Assembly (NCBI GenBank): GCA_946186505.1
Contig: CAMHNI010000018.1
Location: 1-57,609, forward strand
Direction of reading: 5' to 3'
Source of the DNA: an uncultured Prevotellaceae bacterium
Lineage (GTDB): Bacteria; Bacteroidota; Bacteroidia; Bacteroidales; Bacteroidaceae
DNA: 57,609 nucleotides
The notes under the pieces are model-generated. The model was not told where the DNA came from. It did not search any database and saw nothing but the letters and a program-made list of their open reading frames with translations. Below are positions 41,554 to 50,025 of the stretch, one piece after another; the stretch's first letter is position 1; each line of letters starts with the position of its first letter. The position numbers and the translations under genes were made by a program.

Positions 41554-42591
41554 CTACCCTTCTCCAAAAGCAGCGGCCTCAGCAGCGGCAACGATATCCT
41601 CACGTGACAGTTCCTGTGGTGTGGATGTTATGTCGTCAAGATCAAGGTCGTCAATTTCTGCCAAAGCTGTTTCTGTCAGCGTCGGCTTGCGGGCGGACTT
41701 TTGGGGCCCCTTGTCTGTAGTCTCCTTCTGGCCGGTTTTCTCCTGAACAATGACAAAATCTTGTTCTGCCTCAGTGTCTGGAACGCTCATTGTAGGCATC
41801 TCCTCCATCTTCGTACGCTCACTCTTGGCAGTGAAGATGGCATCAATGAACTGCGGTTCACGCTTCAGGCGCTTGAGCGTGGCCTCGGAAGCCAGCTGCT
41901 GAGCCTCTTTCTTTGAAAAGCCCTGTCCCGACTCGCCGGGCACACCCTCGATGAAGACCTGGAACTTGAAGACGGGCGAGCCGCTCTCCTTGTCGATCTC
42001 CTGTTTCTTCATCTGGTACTCCATACGCACACGGTTCTTCTGGCTCCACTCCAGGAGCTTCGACTTGAAGTTCACCTCCTTGTAGGCCACCTTGTCGATG
42101 TTGATAAGGCGGGCCAGAATGCGCTTCTTCATAAACCGCATGACACCATCGTAGCCCTGGTCCAGATAGATGGCTCCAACCAGTGCCTCAAAAGCGTTGC
42201 CAGCCATATAGCTGTTGTGCGAATTGCTCTGCCCGCTGCTGACGATGAGCCGTTTCAGCCCCATTTCCTCGGCAAGCTTGCCAAGCGTGTCGCGACTGAC
42301 GAGCTTCGATCGCGTATTGGTCAGGAAGCCCTCACGCTTGCCGGGGAAGTGGTCATAGACAATGTGGCCCACAACAGCATCGAGCAGGGCATCGCCCAAG
42401 AACTCCAGGCGCTCGTTATTCAGCGGTTTGCCCTTTTCGTTGCGGCGGCCGATGCTCTTGTGCATCAGCGCCTGCTTGTAGTAGCTGATGTTCTGGGGGT
42501 AGAACCCCATCACCTCGTAAAGAGAAGAAAAAAGCTCCTTCTCCTCGCGGAAAGGGAGCTTTATACGGTCAATGATATCCCTAAGCCTCAT
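41554..42591 (-). CDS. rnc: Ribonuclease III with long acidic C-terminal extension
   Basis: Cleaves double-stranded RNA in rRNA and mRNA maturation. The start MRLRDIIDRIKLPF at 42591 is preferred over 42624; this gives 345 residues and an 11-nt overlap with fabF. The catalytic signature NNERLEFLGDALL is at residues 58-70, second acidic site GNAFEALVGAIYLDQG, and the dsRBD contains KEAQQLASEATLKRLK. About 100 residues after the dsRBD (rich in Glu, Thr, Ser, Asp; ending AAAEAAAFGEG) have no counterpart in the ~226-residue E. coli enzyme. Confidence 0.94.
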   Translation of the reverse strand: MRLRDIIDRIKLPFREEKELFSSLYEVMGFYPQNISYYKQALMHKSIGRRNEKGKPLNNERLEFLGDALLDAVVGHIVYDHFPGKREGFLTNTRSKLVSRDTLGKLAEEMGLKRLIVSSGQSNSHNSYMAGNAFEALVGAIYLDQGYDGVMRFMKKRILARLINIDKVAYKEVNFKSKLLEWSQKNRVRMEYQMKKQEIDKESGSPVFKFQVFIEGVPGESGQGFSKKEAQQLASEATLKRLKREPQFIDAIFTAKSERTKMEEMPTMSVPDTEAEQDFVIVQEKTGQKETTDKGPQKSARKPTLTETALAEIDDLDLDDITSTPQELSREDIVAAAEAAAFGEG

Positions 42592-43843
42592 ACTTCTTGA
42601 ATACCACGCAGGCGTTGTGACCACCGAAGCCGAACGTATTGCTGAGTCCGGCGCGGACGGTGCGCTGCTGTGCCTTGTTGAAGGTGAAGTTCAGGTTGTA
42701 GTCAATCTCGGGATCGTCGTCGCCCTCCTCGTGGTTGATGGTGGGCGGCACGATGTCATTCTTGACAGCCAGCACGGTGACCATAGCCTCGACGGCTCCG
42801 GCAGCACCGAGCAGATGGCCCGTCATCGACTTCGTTGACGAGATGTTCAGCTTGAAGGCTGCATCGCCGAAGACCTCCTTGATGGCCTTGGCCTCGGAGA
42901 TGTCGCCCACATGGGTCGATGTGCCGTGAACATTGATGTAGTCAATGTCCTCGGGCTTCAGCTCGGCATCCTCCAGAGCACTCTGCATCACGAGCTTGGC
43001 ACCCAGTCCTTCGGGGTGAGAGGCGGTGATGTGGTGAGCGTCGGCACTCATGCCGGCACCGACCATCTCGGCGTAGATCTTGGCACCACGGGCCTTGGCG
43101 TGCTCCAGCTCCTCAAGGATGAGACAGCCGGCACCCTCGGCCATGATGAATCCGTCGCGCGAGGCGCTGAACGGACGGCTGGCCTTCTCAGGCTCGTCGT
43201 TGCGGGTCGAGAGGGCGTGCATGGCGTTGAAGCCGCCCACGCCGCAGGCGCAGATGGCAGCCTCGGCACCACCGGCCAGAATGGCATTTGCCTTACCCAA
43301 GCGAATCAGGTTGAAGGCGTCGGCCAGTGCGTTCGACGACGAAGCGCAAGCCGAAGCGGTGATGTAGTTGGGGCCGTGGAAACCGTACATAATCGAAATC
43401 TGTCCGGCAGCAATGTCGGCAATCATCTTCGGGATGAAGAAGGGGTTGAACTTGGGGCCGTCGGCCTCATGCTGTCCGTAGTACTTCACCTCGTCCTCAA
43501 AAGTCTTGATGCCGCCGATACCCACGCCATAGACCACGCCAATGCGGTTCTTGTCCTCTGTCTCCAAGTCCATCTGACTATCCTCGACGGCCTGCTTGGC
43601 GGCAATCATGGCCAACTGCGTGTAGCGGTCCATCTTGCGGGCCTCCTTGCGGTCAAGATAGTCGTTCACGTTGAGGTTCTTCACCTCGCAGGCGAACTTG
43701 GTCTTGAACAGGGTTGTATCGAAACTTGTAATAGGAGCTGCACCGCTGACGCCTGCCAAGAGGTTCTTCCACATCTCGTCAGGCGTATTGCCAACCGGCG
43801 TAACGGCACCGAGCCCTGTTACAACTACTCTTTTTAATTCCAT
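42581..43843 (-). CDS. fabF: 3-oxoacyl-[acyl-carrier-protein] synthase II
   Basis: Condensing enzyme of fatty acid elongation. The 420 residues carry the Cys-His-His triad: Cys near 164 (TASACASSSNALADA), His near 306 (INVHGTSTHVGD) and His near 339 (KSMTGHLLGAAGA). The glycine-rich C-terminus SNTFGFGGHNACVVF is intact. It lies between acpP and rnc, the common order in Bacteroidales. Confidence 0.97.
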   Translation of the reverse strand: MELKRVVVTGLGAVTPVGNTPDEMWKNLLAGVSGAAPITSFDTTLFKTKFACEVKNLNVNDYLDRKEARKMDRYTQLAMIAAKQAVEDSQMDLETEDKNRIGVVYGVGIGGIKTFEDEVKYYGQHEADGPKFNPFFIPKMIADIAAGQISIMYGFHGPNYITASACASSSNALADAFNLIRLGKANAILAGGAEAAICACGVGGFNAMHALSTRNDEPEKASRPFSASRDGFIMAEGAGCLILEELEHAKARGAKIYAEMVGAGMSADAHHITASHPEGLGAKLVMQSALEDAELKPEDIDYINVHGTSTHVGDISEAKAIKEVFGDAAFKLNISSTKSMTGHLLGAAGAVEAMVTVLAVKNDIVPPTINHEEGDDDPEIDYNLNFTFNKAQQRTVRAGLSNTFGFGGHNACVVFKKYEA

Positions 43844-43858
43844 AAATTTTCAGAATAA

Positions 43859-43955
43859 GAAATGAGAAATGAGAAATGAGAAATGTTGATTACCTGCAAG
43901 CGCATAAATCGCTGCAAAAGCAATCATCATTTCTCATTTCTCATTCCTCATTCCT
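43859..43955. repeat. Inverted tandem-repeat hairpin between acpP and fabF
   Basis: The left arm GAAATGAGAAATGAGAAATG continues to 43884, and the right arm CATTTCTCATTTCTCATTCC runs 43928-43955. The arms pair over ~25 bp around a ~43-nt loop. Each arm is a run of the 7-bp unit GAAATGA or its complement. Confidence 0.88.
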
Positions 43956-43964
43956 AATAAAATA

Positions 43965-44201
43965 TTATTTTGCGTTCTCTTCGATATAAGCGATGGCATC
44001 GCCTACAGTACCAATCTTCTCTGCCTTATCGTCGGGAATTGAAATGCCGAATTCCTTTTCAAACTCCATGATGAGCTCAACAGTGTCAAGTGAGTCTGCA
44101 CCCAGATCATTCGTGAAACTTGCTTCGGGCTTCACTTCAGCCTCTTCAACACCCAGTTTGTCCACAATAATTGCCTTTACTTTGCTTTCAATTTCTGACA
44201 T
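43965..44201 (-). CDS. acpP: Acyl carrier protein
   Basis: Carries growing acyl chains on a phosphopantetheine arm. The 78 residues have the attachment site [19 protein letters not shown] with the modified Ser near residue 37, and an acidic helical fold of normal length. A near-consensus -7 element (TTACTTTG, 44277-44284) lies ~75 nt upstream. The ~290-nt gap to the divergent DUF4254 gene contains both promoters and nothing else recognised. Confidence 0.97.
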   Translation of the reverse strand: MSEIESKVKAIIVDKLGVEEAEVKPEASFTNDLGADSLDTVELIMEFEKEFGISIPDDKAEKIGTVGDAIAYIEENAK

Positions 44202-44453
44202 AATTCTTAATACTTTTAATGTTAATAATTTTTGCTATCTTGAAACATTTTTCCGGCCTTTTGCCGAAATCGGGTGCAAAGTAACACATTTTCCGTCAGT
44301 TACGCAAATTTTTTAAGGAAAAAGTGACAGAACACTGCACATCAAGGGGGCAATTGTGCAAAAAACAGGGGCTTTTTCGCATCTTCTGAACGCCTAAATT
44401 GCAAATTAAAAGAAAAAACGCACATTTTAGTTGGTTATATCAAAAACTTTCTG

Positions 44454-44461
44454 TAGCTTTG
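44454..44461 (+). promoter_or_regulatory. Promoter -7 box of the DUF4254-GT9-rubredoxin unit
   Basis: TAGCTTTG, with GTTG 20 nt upstream (44430-44433). The leader is ~25 nt. Confidence 0.65.
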
Positions 44462-44491
44462 TAGCCTAAAACAAAAACGAATAAGGGAACT

Positions 44492-45097
44492 ATGTCATTT
44501 ACACAACAAGCAAACAGGATTTTCAATCAGGTTATCAAAGACTATCACCTGACGGACAACGTTGACACACCTATCCAGAATCCATACAAACGTGACTCAA
44601 TAGAGTACTCGCTATACCTGAAGTGCTGGATAGACACAGTACAGTGGCACTACGAGGATATCATACGTGACCCGCACATAGACCCCGTGGAAGCCCTTGC
44701 CTTAAAACGCCGAATAGACCACAGCAATCAGGACCGTACAGACCTGGTGGAACAGATTGACTCGTACTTCCGCCAGACCTACAGCGATGTGAAGCCACTG
44801 CCTACGGCCCGGCTCAACACCGAGAGTCCGGCATGGGCCATCGACCGCTTGAGCATCCTGGCACTGAAAATCTACCACATGCAGGAACAGGTGGCCCGTC
44901 AGGATGCCACCGACGAACACCGTCAACGCTGTCAGGCAAAACTCGACGTGTTGCTGGAACAGCAGGTGGATCTTTCAACAGCCATTGACCAGTTATTGGA
45001 AGATATTGAGGCCGGGCGCATCTATATGAAGGTCTATCGACAGATGAAGATGTATAACGATCCATCGACCAACCCCATCCTGTACCAGAAGAAGTGA
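44492..45097 (+). CDS. DUF4254 family protein
   Basis: A 201-residue helical cytoplasmic protein of a family usually found next to glycosyltransferase genes in Bacteroidetes. Segments: QANRIFNQVIKDYHLTDNVD, YLKCWIDTVQWHYEDIIRDP, ALKRRIDHSNQDRTDLVEQI, and ESPAWAIDRLSILALKIYHM (a conserved family segment). No catalytic motif. It is coupled by a GTGA overlap to the heptosyltransferase-like gene, so a role in glycolipid or LPS-core assembly is plausible. Confidence 0.88.
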   Translation: MSFTQQANRIFNQVIKDYHLTDNVDTPIQNPYKRDSIEYSLYLKCWIDTVQWHYEDIIRDPHIDPVEALALKRRIDHSNQDRTDLVEQIDSYFRQTYSDVKPLPTARLNTESPAWAIDRLSILALKIYHMQEQVARQDATDEHRQRCQAKLDVLLEQQVDLSTAIDQLLEDIEAGRIYMKVYRQMKMYNDPSTNPILYQKK

Positions 45098-46164
45098 AAC
45101 GGGAGCACATACTCATCATACGCTTTTCGGCCATGGGTGATGTGGCGATGGCGGTACCTGTGGTCTATTCGCTGGCCACACAGTATCCTGACCTGCGTAT
45201 CACCGTGCTCAGCCGGAGGTTCGCCCGTCCCTTCTTCGACGACCTGGCACCCAATGTTGATTTCATGGAGGCCGACCTGAAGCGTGAGTATCACGGTGTG
45301 AAAGGACTCAATGCCCTGTACCGGCGACTGACAGCAAAGCAGTTCACCAAGATAGCCGACCTGCATAACGTGTTGCGCTCCGAATATCTGCGCATGCGAT
45401 TTAACATGGGACGCTATCGTGTGGAACACATCAACAAACACCGTAAAGAACGACGGCGGTTAGTGTCTTATAAAAATAAGGTACGGGAACAGTTGAGGAC
45501 CCCCTTCCAGAACTATTCTGATGTGCTGGCCAAATTAGGCTATCCTATCAGACTGGAATTTCGGTCGCTATTTCCTCCTGAGGGTGGCAACCTGAATTTG
45601 CTACCTGCCATTATCGGCCCCAAGAAAAGCTTTGAGCAGTGGATAGGTGTGGCACCTACGGCCGCCCATCTCACCAAATGCTATCCTACCGACCGCACAC
45701 GTCAGGTTATAGAACAATTGCTCAAGAACCATCCCAGAGCCCGCATCTTTCTCTTCGGTCGCGGACGCGCCGAGGATTCACTCTTTACCGATTGGTGTCA
45801 TGACCTGCCACAATGCGTCTATGTAAGCCGGCATTTGGAGAACATGCATCAGGAACTCATACTGATGAGCCATCTTGACGTCATGCTGTCTATGGACTCC
45901 TCCAACATGCACTTAGCTTCGCTTACCGCCACACCAGTGGTCAGTATTTGGGGAGGCACCCATCCCTGGGCCGGTTTCATGGGGTGGAACCAGCCTCCTG
46001 AAAATGCCATACAGGCCGACCTCGACTGCCGTCCGTGCAGCATCTATGGCAACCGCCCCTGCAGGCGTGGCGATCTGGCATGTATGAACTTGATACGTCC
46101 CGAACAAATCATCGAGAGAATAGAACAGATTATTAACCCTAAAATCAATCAAGAGAGCTTATGA
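45094..46164 (+). CDS. Glycosyltransferase family 9 (heptosyltransferase-like)
   Basis: A 356-residue GT-B enzyme transferring a sugar, probably to lipid A/LPS core, at the inner membrane. The N-terminal [20 protein letters not shown] and C-terminal [20 protein letters not shown] with [14 protein letters not shown] are the GT9 hallmarks. A four-cysteine cluster follows ([20 protein letters not shown]). The start is GTG at 45094, overlapping the DUF4254 stop (GTGA). It overlaps rubredoxin by ATGA at the other end. Confidence 0.92.
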   Translation: MKREHILIIRFSAMGDVAMAVPVVYSLATQYPDLRITVLSRRFARPFFDDLAPNVDFMEADLKREYHGVKGLNALYRRLTAKQFTKIADLHNVLRSEYLRMRFNMGRYRVEHINKHRKERRRLVSYKNKVREQLRTPFQNYSDVLAKLGYPIRLEFRSLFPPEGGNLNLLPAIIGPKKSFEQWIGVAPTAAHLTKCYPTDRTRQVIEQLLKNHPRARIFLFGRGRAEDSLFTDWCHDLPQCVYVSRHLENMHQELILMSHLDVMLSMDSSNMHLASLTATPVVSIWGGTHPWAGFMGWNQPPENAIQADLDCRPCSIYGNRPCRRGDLACMNLIRPEQIIERIEQIINPKINQESL

Positions 46165-46325
46165 AAAAGTACATTTGCAACGTATGCGGCTACGTGTATG
46201 ATCCCGAGGCAGGCGATCCCGACAGCGGAATCCAGCCAGGCACTGCTTTTGAAGACATTCCCGAAGACTGGGTATGCCCGATTTGTGGAGTAGGCAAGGA
46301 TGATTTCGAACCAGAAGAAGAATAA
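46161..46325 (+). CDS. Rubredoxin
   Basis: A 54-residue one-iron electron carrier. The sequence [20 protein letters not shown] and [20 protein letters not shown] supplies the four iron ligands Cys6, Cys9, Cys39 and Cys42. Aromatic residues Tyr11, Tyr13, Phe30 and Trp37 are as expected. Rubredoxins of anaerobes commonly donate electrons to peroxide- and superoxide-reducing enzymes. Its ATG overlaps the glycosyltransferase stop, so it is translated from the same message. A strong terminator follows. Confidence 0.97.
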   Translation: MKKYICNVCGYVYDPEAGDPDSGIQPGTAFEDIPEDWVCPICGVGKDDFEPEEE

Positions 46326-46375
46326 ACCGCAAAATTATTCGAGATTCCTAAATCAAGACAACAACTGTCCATTAC

Positions 46376-46420
46376 AGACACTTGGTGACACCTCTTTTAG
46401 GTGTCACTATGTGTCTTTTT
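46376..46420 (+). terminator. Rho-independent terminator after rubredoxin
   Basis: AGACAC...GTGACACC-TCTTTTA-GGTGTCAC...GTGTCT followed by TTTT: a two-segment stem with a 3-nt symmetric internal loop. Confidence 0.9.
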
Positions 46421-46432
46421 AACAGGTAGCTT

Positions 46433-46990
46433 ATGAAAACAAGATTCAAGAAAGGTGCCAAGATTTTCGACATCATGATTACTGCCGTGGCGGGCATGTT
46501 CTCGGTGGGCATGATGCTCTATGGCGTGTTTTATTTCGGTCTGGGCGAAGCGTGGCCCGAACTGGTACTCAATCTGTTTTATGTGGCCTGTCTGGCGATG
46601 ATATGGATGTACTTCTTCAACAGGCTCGACAGCCACCATTTCAACTACTGGTGCTCCATATCAGTAGGCATGACGGTGCTGCTGCGCGACATACTGTTCG
46701 CGCCGCCCCTGGCCTTCTACGCGCTCCACTTGACCTGCCTCACGCTGTCGGTGCTGCTGCTCTGCACACTCACCTATTTCTATGCACGCAAGAACTGGAA
46801 GAGCTACACCAAACGCAACCTGTGGGCCATCTGCATCATCGACATGATTATTGCCGCGCTCTACAATCTGGACATCTACTTGGAGCCCACCAACGAGTAC
46901 ACCAGCTACATGATGACGGAAATCTGGATCCGTCCCACCATCACCTACGGCCTCGTGGCCTGCTTCGTAACGGAAGTAGAAAAGGAATAA
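46433..46990 (+). CDS. Integral membrane protein of unknown function
   Basis: A 185-residue inner membrane protein with about five hydrophobic segments: IMITAVAGMFSVGMMLYGVF, LVLNLFYVACLAMIWMYFF, CSISVGMTVLLRDILFAPPL, LTLSVLLLCTLTYFY and LWAICIIDMIIAALYNL. A short polar loop (NRLDSHHFNYW) lies after helix 2. No transporter motif. It starts just after the rubredoxin terminator; 37 nt later comes the DUF4421 gene. Confidence 0.78.
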   Translation: MKTRFKKGAKIFDIMITAVAGMFSVGMMLYGVFYFGLGEAWPELVLNLFYVACLAMIWMYFFNRLDSHHFNYWCSISVGMTVLLRDILFAPPLAFYALHLTCLTLSVLLLCTLTYFYARKNWKSYTKRNLWAICIIDMIIAALYNLDIYLEPTNEYTSYMMTEIWIRPTITYGLVACFVTEVEKE

Positions 46991-47027
46991 AGAAGTAAGA
47001 AAAGGCTGATGAACTGCCTGGAGAAGT

Positions 47028-48002
47028 ATGTGTAGGAAACTATTTGCAATGATGATGCCTGCTTTGATGTGGGGTATGACACTGCCCTTGTCAGCGCAGC
47101 GTATTATTCAGCGCTTAGACAGTATGCTGAGCGCGAACTACCGTAAAGTCAATTACGATACGGCATATATTATGCGACCGCAAACCAAGTGGACCGTCAT
47201 GGCGCGGTTAAACGTTTCGGGGGCGACGATTGAGACCGAGGGCATCGATGCCGGACAGCACTATCAGTCGGAGATGGAAGCCAACAGCAAGGCCACGCTC
47301 AGCCTGGGTGTCGGCTATCAGGGCTTCACGGTCAGTCTGGCACTGAACCCGGCAAAGCTGATGGGTAAGTACAACGACTACGAGCTGAACTTCAACTTGT
47401 ACCGCCGTAGTTTCGGTTTCGACGTCATCTATCACGATGCCAAGAACTTCACGGGCTGGTACGACCAAGAGGGTATGGAGCGTATCGTATTGCCTGACGG
47501 TATGCTGCATGTGCGGACGCTGAACGTGAATGCCTATTACGCCTTCAACAGCCGCTACTTCTCCTATCCCGCTGCCTTCTCGCAGAGCTACATCCAGCGC
47601 CGCTCTGCCGGCAGTTTCCTCCTGGCCGCTTCGGGCATGGGGCAGCGGGCTACCCTCGACTGGGAGCAGGAACTCAGTTTGAAGATGACGAATATCGGCA
47701 TAGGTGCGGGCTACGGCTACAACTACGTGCCCCATCAAGGGTGGTTGTTACACATTTCTGCGCTGCCCACGTTCATCGTCAATAACCATGCCACCATGAC
47801 TTTTGGCGATGACCGTATGGACCTGAAATATCAGTTCCCCGAGGTCATCATCACGGGGCGCGGTGCTGTCGTTCGTCAGTGGGGCAATAAGTTTCTGGGG
47901 CTGACAATGGTTTACAACTTTACGAACATCGGCGACAAGGACGACTTCTCTATCTATAACACCAAATGGCGCATCCGAACCTTCTTCGGCCTGCGGATAT
48001 AG
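47028..48002 (+). CDS. DUF4421 family outer membrane protein
   Basis: A 324-residue exported protein. Signal peptide MCRKLFAMMMPALMWGMTLP-LSAQ, then the family opening IQRLDSMLSANYRKVNYDTA YIMRP and a long beta-barrel of about 12 strands (ATLSLGVGYQGFTVSLALNP, SFGFDVIYHDAKNFTGWYDQ, LSLKMTNIGIGAGYGYNYVP), ending RTFFGLRI. Known only as a Bacteroidetes DUF; role unknown. ATG at 47049 is an alternative start. Confidence 0.85.
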   Translation: MCRKLFAMMMPALMWGMTLPLSAQRIIQRLDSMLSANYRKVNYDTAYIMRPQTKWTVMARLNVSGATIETEGIDAGQHYQSEMEANSKATLSLGVGYQGFTVSLALNPAKLMGKYNDYELNFNLYRRSFGFDVIYHDAKNFTGWYDQEGMERIVLPDGMLHVRTLNVNAYYAFNSRYFSYPAAFSQSYIQRRSAGSFLLAASGMGQRATLDWEQELSLKMTNIGIGAGYGYNYVPHQGWLLHISALPTFIVNNHATMTFGDDRMDLKYQFPEVIITGRGAVVRQWGNKFLGLTMVYNFTNIGDKDDFSIYNTKWRIRTFFGLRI

Positions 48003-48108
48003 CGGATGGCCGCCATCCTGACCATCTGAGGTGAGAGCAGCATGGTGACGTGAAGAAGAACAATAAATAAGCATAAGACAATAATGGTAACAAAAAAATG
48101 CTTATCAA

Positions 48109-48351
48109 ATGAAGAACTTACTATGTATTCTTACTGTATTGCTGCTGACAGGCAACGTTGCGGCACAGCAAGCGGTTGACCTCGGCCTCAGTGTGCTGTG
48201 GGCCGACTGCAACGTGGGGGCTGAACAGCCTGAAGACGCAGGCCTCTACGTAGCGTGGGGTGAACTGCAGCCCAAGGACGAATATCTGATGAAGACATAC
48301 AACTCTCAAATAATTGAAGTGTATATTTGTTTATTGCAAAATTATTGCTAA
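48109..48351 (+). pseudogene. Truncated 5' end of a VDLGLSVLWADCNVGA-type exported protein gene
   Basis: A signal peptide (MKNLLCILTVLLLTGNVAAQ) leads into AVDLGLSVLWADCNVGAEQP and DAGLYVAWGELQPKDEYLMK. This is the opening of a widespread Bacteroidales exported-domain family, normally well over 150 residues. After about residue 66 (YNSQI) the sequence turns AT-rich and is the promoter region of the next gene, and the frame stops at 48351. The rest of the gene has been lost, so this is a decayed remnant. Confidence 0.7.
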
Positions 48352-48356
48352 TTTTG
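48326..48356 (+). promoter_or_regulatory. Canonical promoter of the SLC13 transporter gene
   Basis: TTTG (48326-48329), 19-nt spacer, TAATTTTG (48349-48356). It overlaps the end of the truncated frame, showing that the junction is old enough to carry a working-looking promoter. Confidence 0.78.
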
Positions 48357-48387
48357 CAGCAAATTTTTCGATAAAACGAAAGCTAAT

Positions 48388-48435
48388 ATGGATTATTACA
48401 AAGTCGCTCCCCTTATTGAAAAGAAGAACAAATAG
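48388..48435 (+). CDS. Possible 15-codon leader peptide before the SLC13 gene
   Basis: ATG at 48388 opens MDYYKVAPLIEKKNK and stops at TAG 48433-48435, 6 nt before the transporter ATG. It lies entirely in the leader transcribed from the promoter at 48326. It could couple or regulate translation of the transporter. Nothing but position supports it. Confidence 0.35.
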   Translation: MDYYKVAPLIEKKNK

Positions 48436-48441
48436 CTATTT

Positions 48442-49956
48442 ATGGAAGCAATTGAATTCTTAGGCTTTAGCCTGTATGCTTGGATTACCATTGTCACGGT
48501 GCTCACGATGTTCACCGTGCTGTTGTTCACGAAACTACGTGCCGACCTGGTGTTTCTGGGAGCCATCGGCATCCTCTTTGTGACAGGCGTATTGGATGCC
48601 AAGGAGGCCTTCTCGGGCTTCAGCAGCACATCAGTGATTGTCATCGGCGTGTTGTTTGTGGTCGTGGCAGGACTGACGCATACCGGTGTGTTGCAGTGGA
48701 TAGTGAAAAACCTGCTGGGGCAACCAAAGACGTACTCCAAAGCAGTGGTGCGCCTGATGCTGCCTGTTGCTGCGCTGAGTTCTTTCTTGAGCAACACGAC
48801 AGTGGTGGCGCTCTTCGTGAGCATCGTCAAGATGTGGTCGAATAAGCTGAACATTTCACCCTCAAAGCTACTGATACCGTTGAGCTATGCCTCGGGCATG
48901 GGTGGTGTCTGTACATTGATTGGTACGCCGCCGAACCTGATTATCTCAGGACTCTATGCCGACCATACGGGCATGCCGATGAACGTGCTGGCCACGACAC
49001 TACCGGGCTTGTTCTGCCTGTTCGTCGGTGTGATCAGTATCATTGCCATGCGCCGACTGCTGCCAGACCGCAAGGCTCCTGAATTGAAGCCGGAGGATAC
49101 GGCAGAATATACCGTCGAGATGTTGGTGCCATCGACTAATAAGTTTATCGGCGAGACGCTGGGCTATGCCGGACTGCTCAATATCAAGGGTGGCAGGCTC
49201 ATCAAGATGCACCACTTCGACAATGTCTCGGTGCCCATTGACGAGAACGAGTTTATCATGGGTGGTGACCACCTGGTGTTTGCCGGCAATATCAAGGACA
49301 TACTGGAACTGCAGGATACACACGGTCTGGTGAAGGGCGAAGAGGTGGTCAATATCGGACCGAAGACGCTGATTTCCACTACTATTATGATAGCGATGGT
49401 GGCACTCTCGGCCTTGGGTGTGATGCCGCTGTTACAATGCGCTTTCATCGCCGCTGCAGCCATGCTCATTTTCCACTGCTGCACGCCCAACCAGGCCATG
49501 AAGTCCATCAACTGGGACATTCTCATGGTGTTTGCGGGGTCGGTTGTGCTGGGACTGGCCATCCAGAAGACGGGCATCGCCGAGCGGCTGGCCTTCGGCA
49601 TCCTCGATGTCTGCGGCACGAACCCCATTGTCGTGATGACGGCCATCTGTTTTGTCGGCACGTTTATCACCGAATTCATCTCGAACACGGCGGCGGGAGC
49701 CATGTTCTTCCCCATCATGTACGAGGCCGCCGAGAAACTTGGCTATGAGCCGTATCCCTTCCTCATAGCACTCATGGTCAGCGTAAGCAGTAGCTTTGCT
49801 ACGCCCATCGGCTCACCCACCCACATGCTGGTCTATGGCCCTGGCGGCTACCGCTTCAGCGATTTTTTGCGCATAGGCCTGCTGATGAACCTCATCATCC
49901 TTGCCGCCAACATCTTCATTGTCAATGTCGTGTATCCGTTAACGCCGTTGCTTTGA
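48442..49956 (+). CDS. SLC13/DASS-type anion symporter with RCK_C domain
   Basis: A 504-residue inner membrane carrier for dicarboxylates, sulfate or similar anions. Two hydrophobic halves each carry the SNT-type signature: LSSFLSNTTVVALFVSIV (about 113-130) and ITEFISNTAAGAMFFPIM (about 412-429), with GTPPNLIISG and ATPIGSPTHMLVYGPGGY re-entrant loops. Between them (about 210-300) is a regulatory TrkA-C/RCK_C domain (FIGETLGYAGLLNIKGGRLI, IMGGDHLVFAGNIKDILELQ). The substrate cannot be told from sequence. Confidence 0.9.
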   Translation: MEAIEFLGFSLYAWITIVTVLTMFTVLLFTKLRADLVFLGAIGILFVTGVLDAKEAFSGFSSTSVIVIGVLFVVVAGLTHTGVLQWIVKNLLGQPKTYSKAVVRLMLPVAALSSFLSNTTVVALFVSIVKMWSNKLNISPSKLLIPLSYASGMGGVCTLIGTPPNLIISGLYADHTGMPMNVLATTLPGLFCLFVGVISIIAMRRLLPDRKAPELKPEDTAEYTVEMLVPSTNKFIGETLGYAGLLNIKGGRLIKMHHFDNVSVPIDENEFIMGGDHLVFAGNIKDILELQDTHGLVKGEEVVNIGPKTLISTTIMIAMVALSALGVMPLLQCAFIAAAAMLIFHCCTPNQAMKSINWDILMVFAGSVVLGLAIQKTGIAERLAFGILDVCGTNPIVVMTAICFVGTFITEFISNTAAGAMFFPIMYEAAEKLGYEPYPFLIALMVSVSSSFATPIGSPTHMLVYGPGGYRFSDFLRIGLLMNLIILAANIFIVNVVYPLTPLL

Positions 49957-50025
49957 TGTCAGTCACCAGTCCCCTGATCCTCAAATATGTTGAACTTTGC
50001 AGACAAAACGTAAACCTTTGACGAG

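Noticed and set aside
42911..43837. 308-codon rightward frame opposite fabF
   Set aside because: Shadow of an essential conserved gene.
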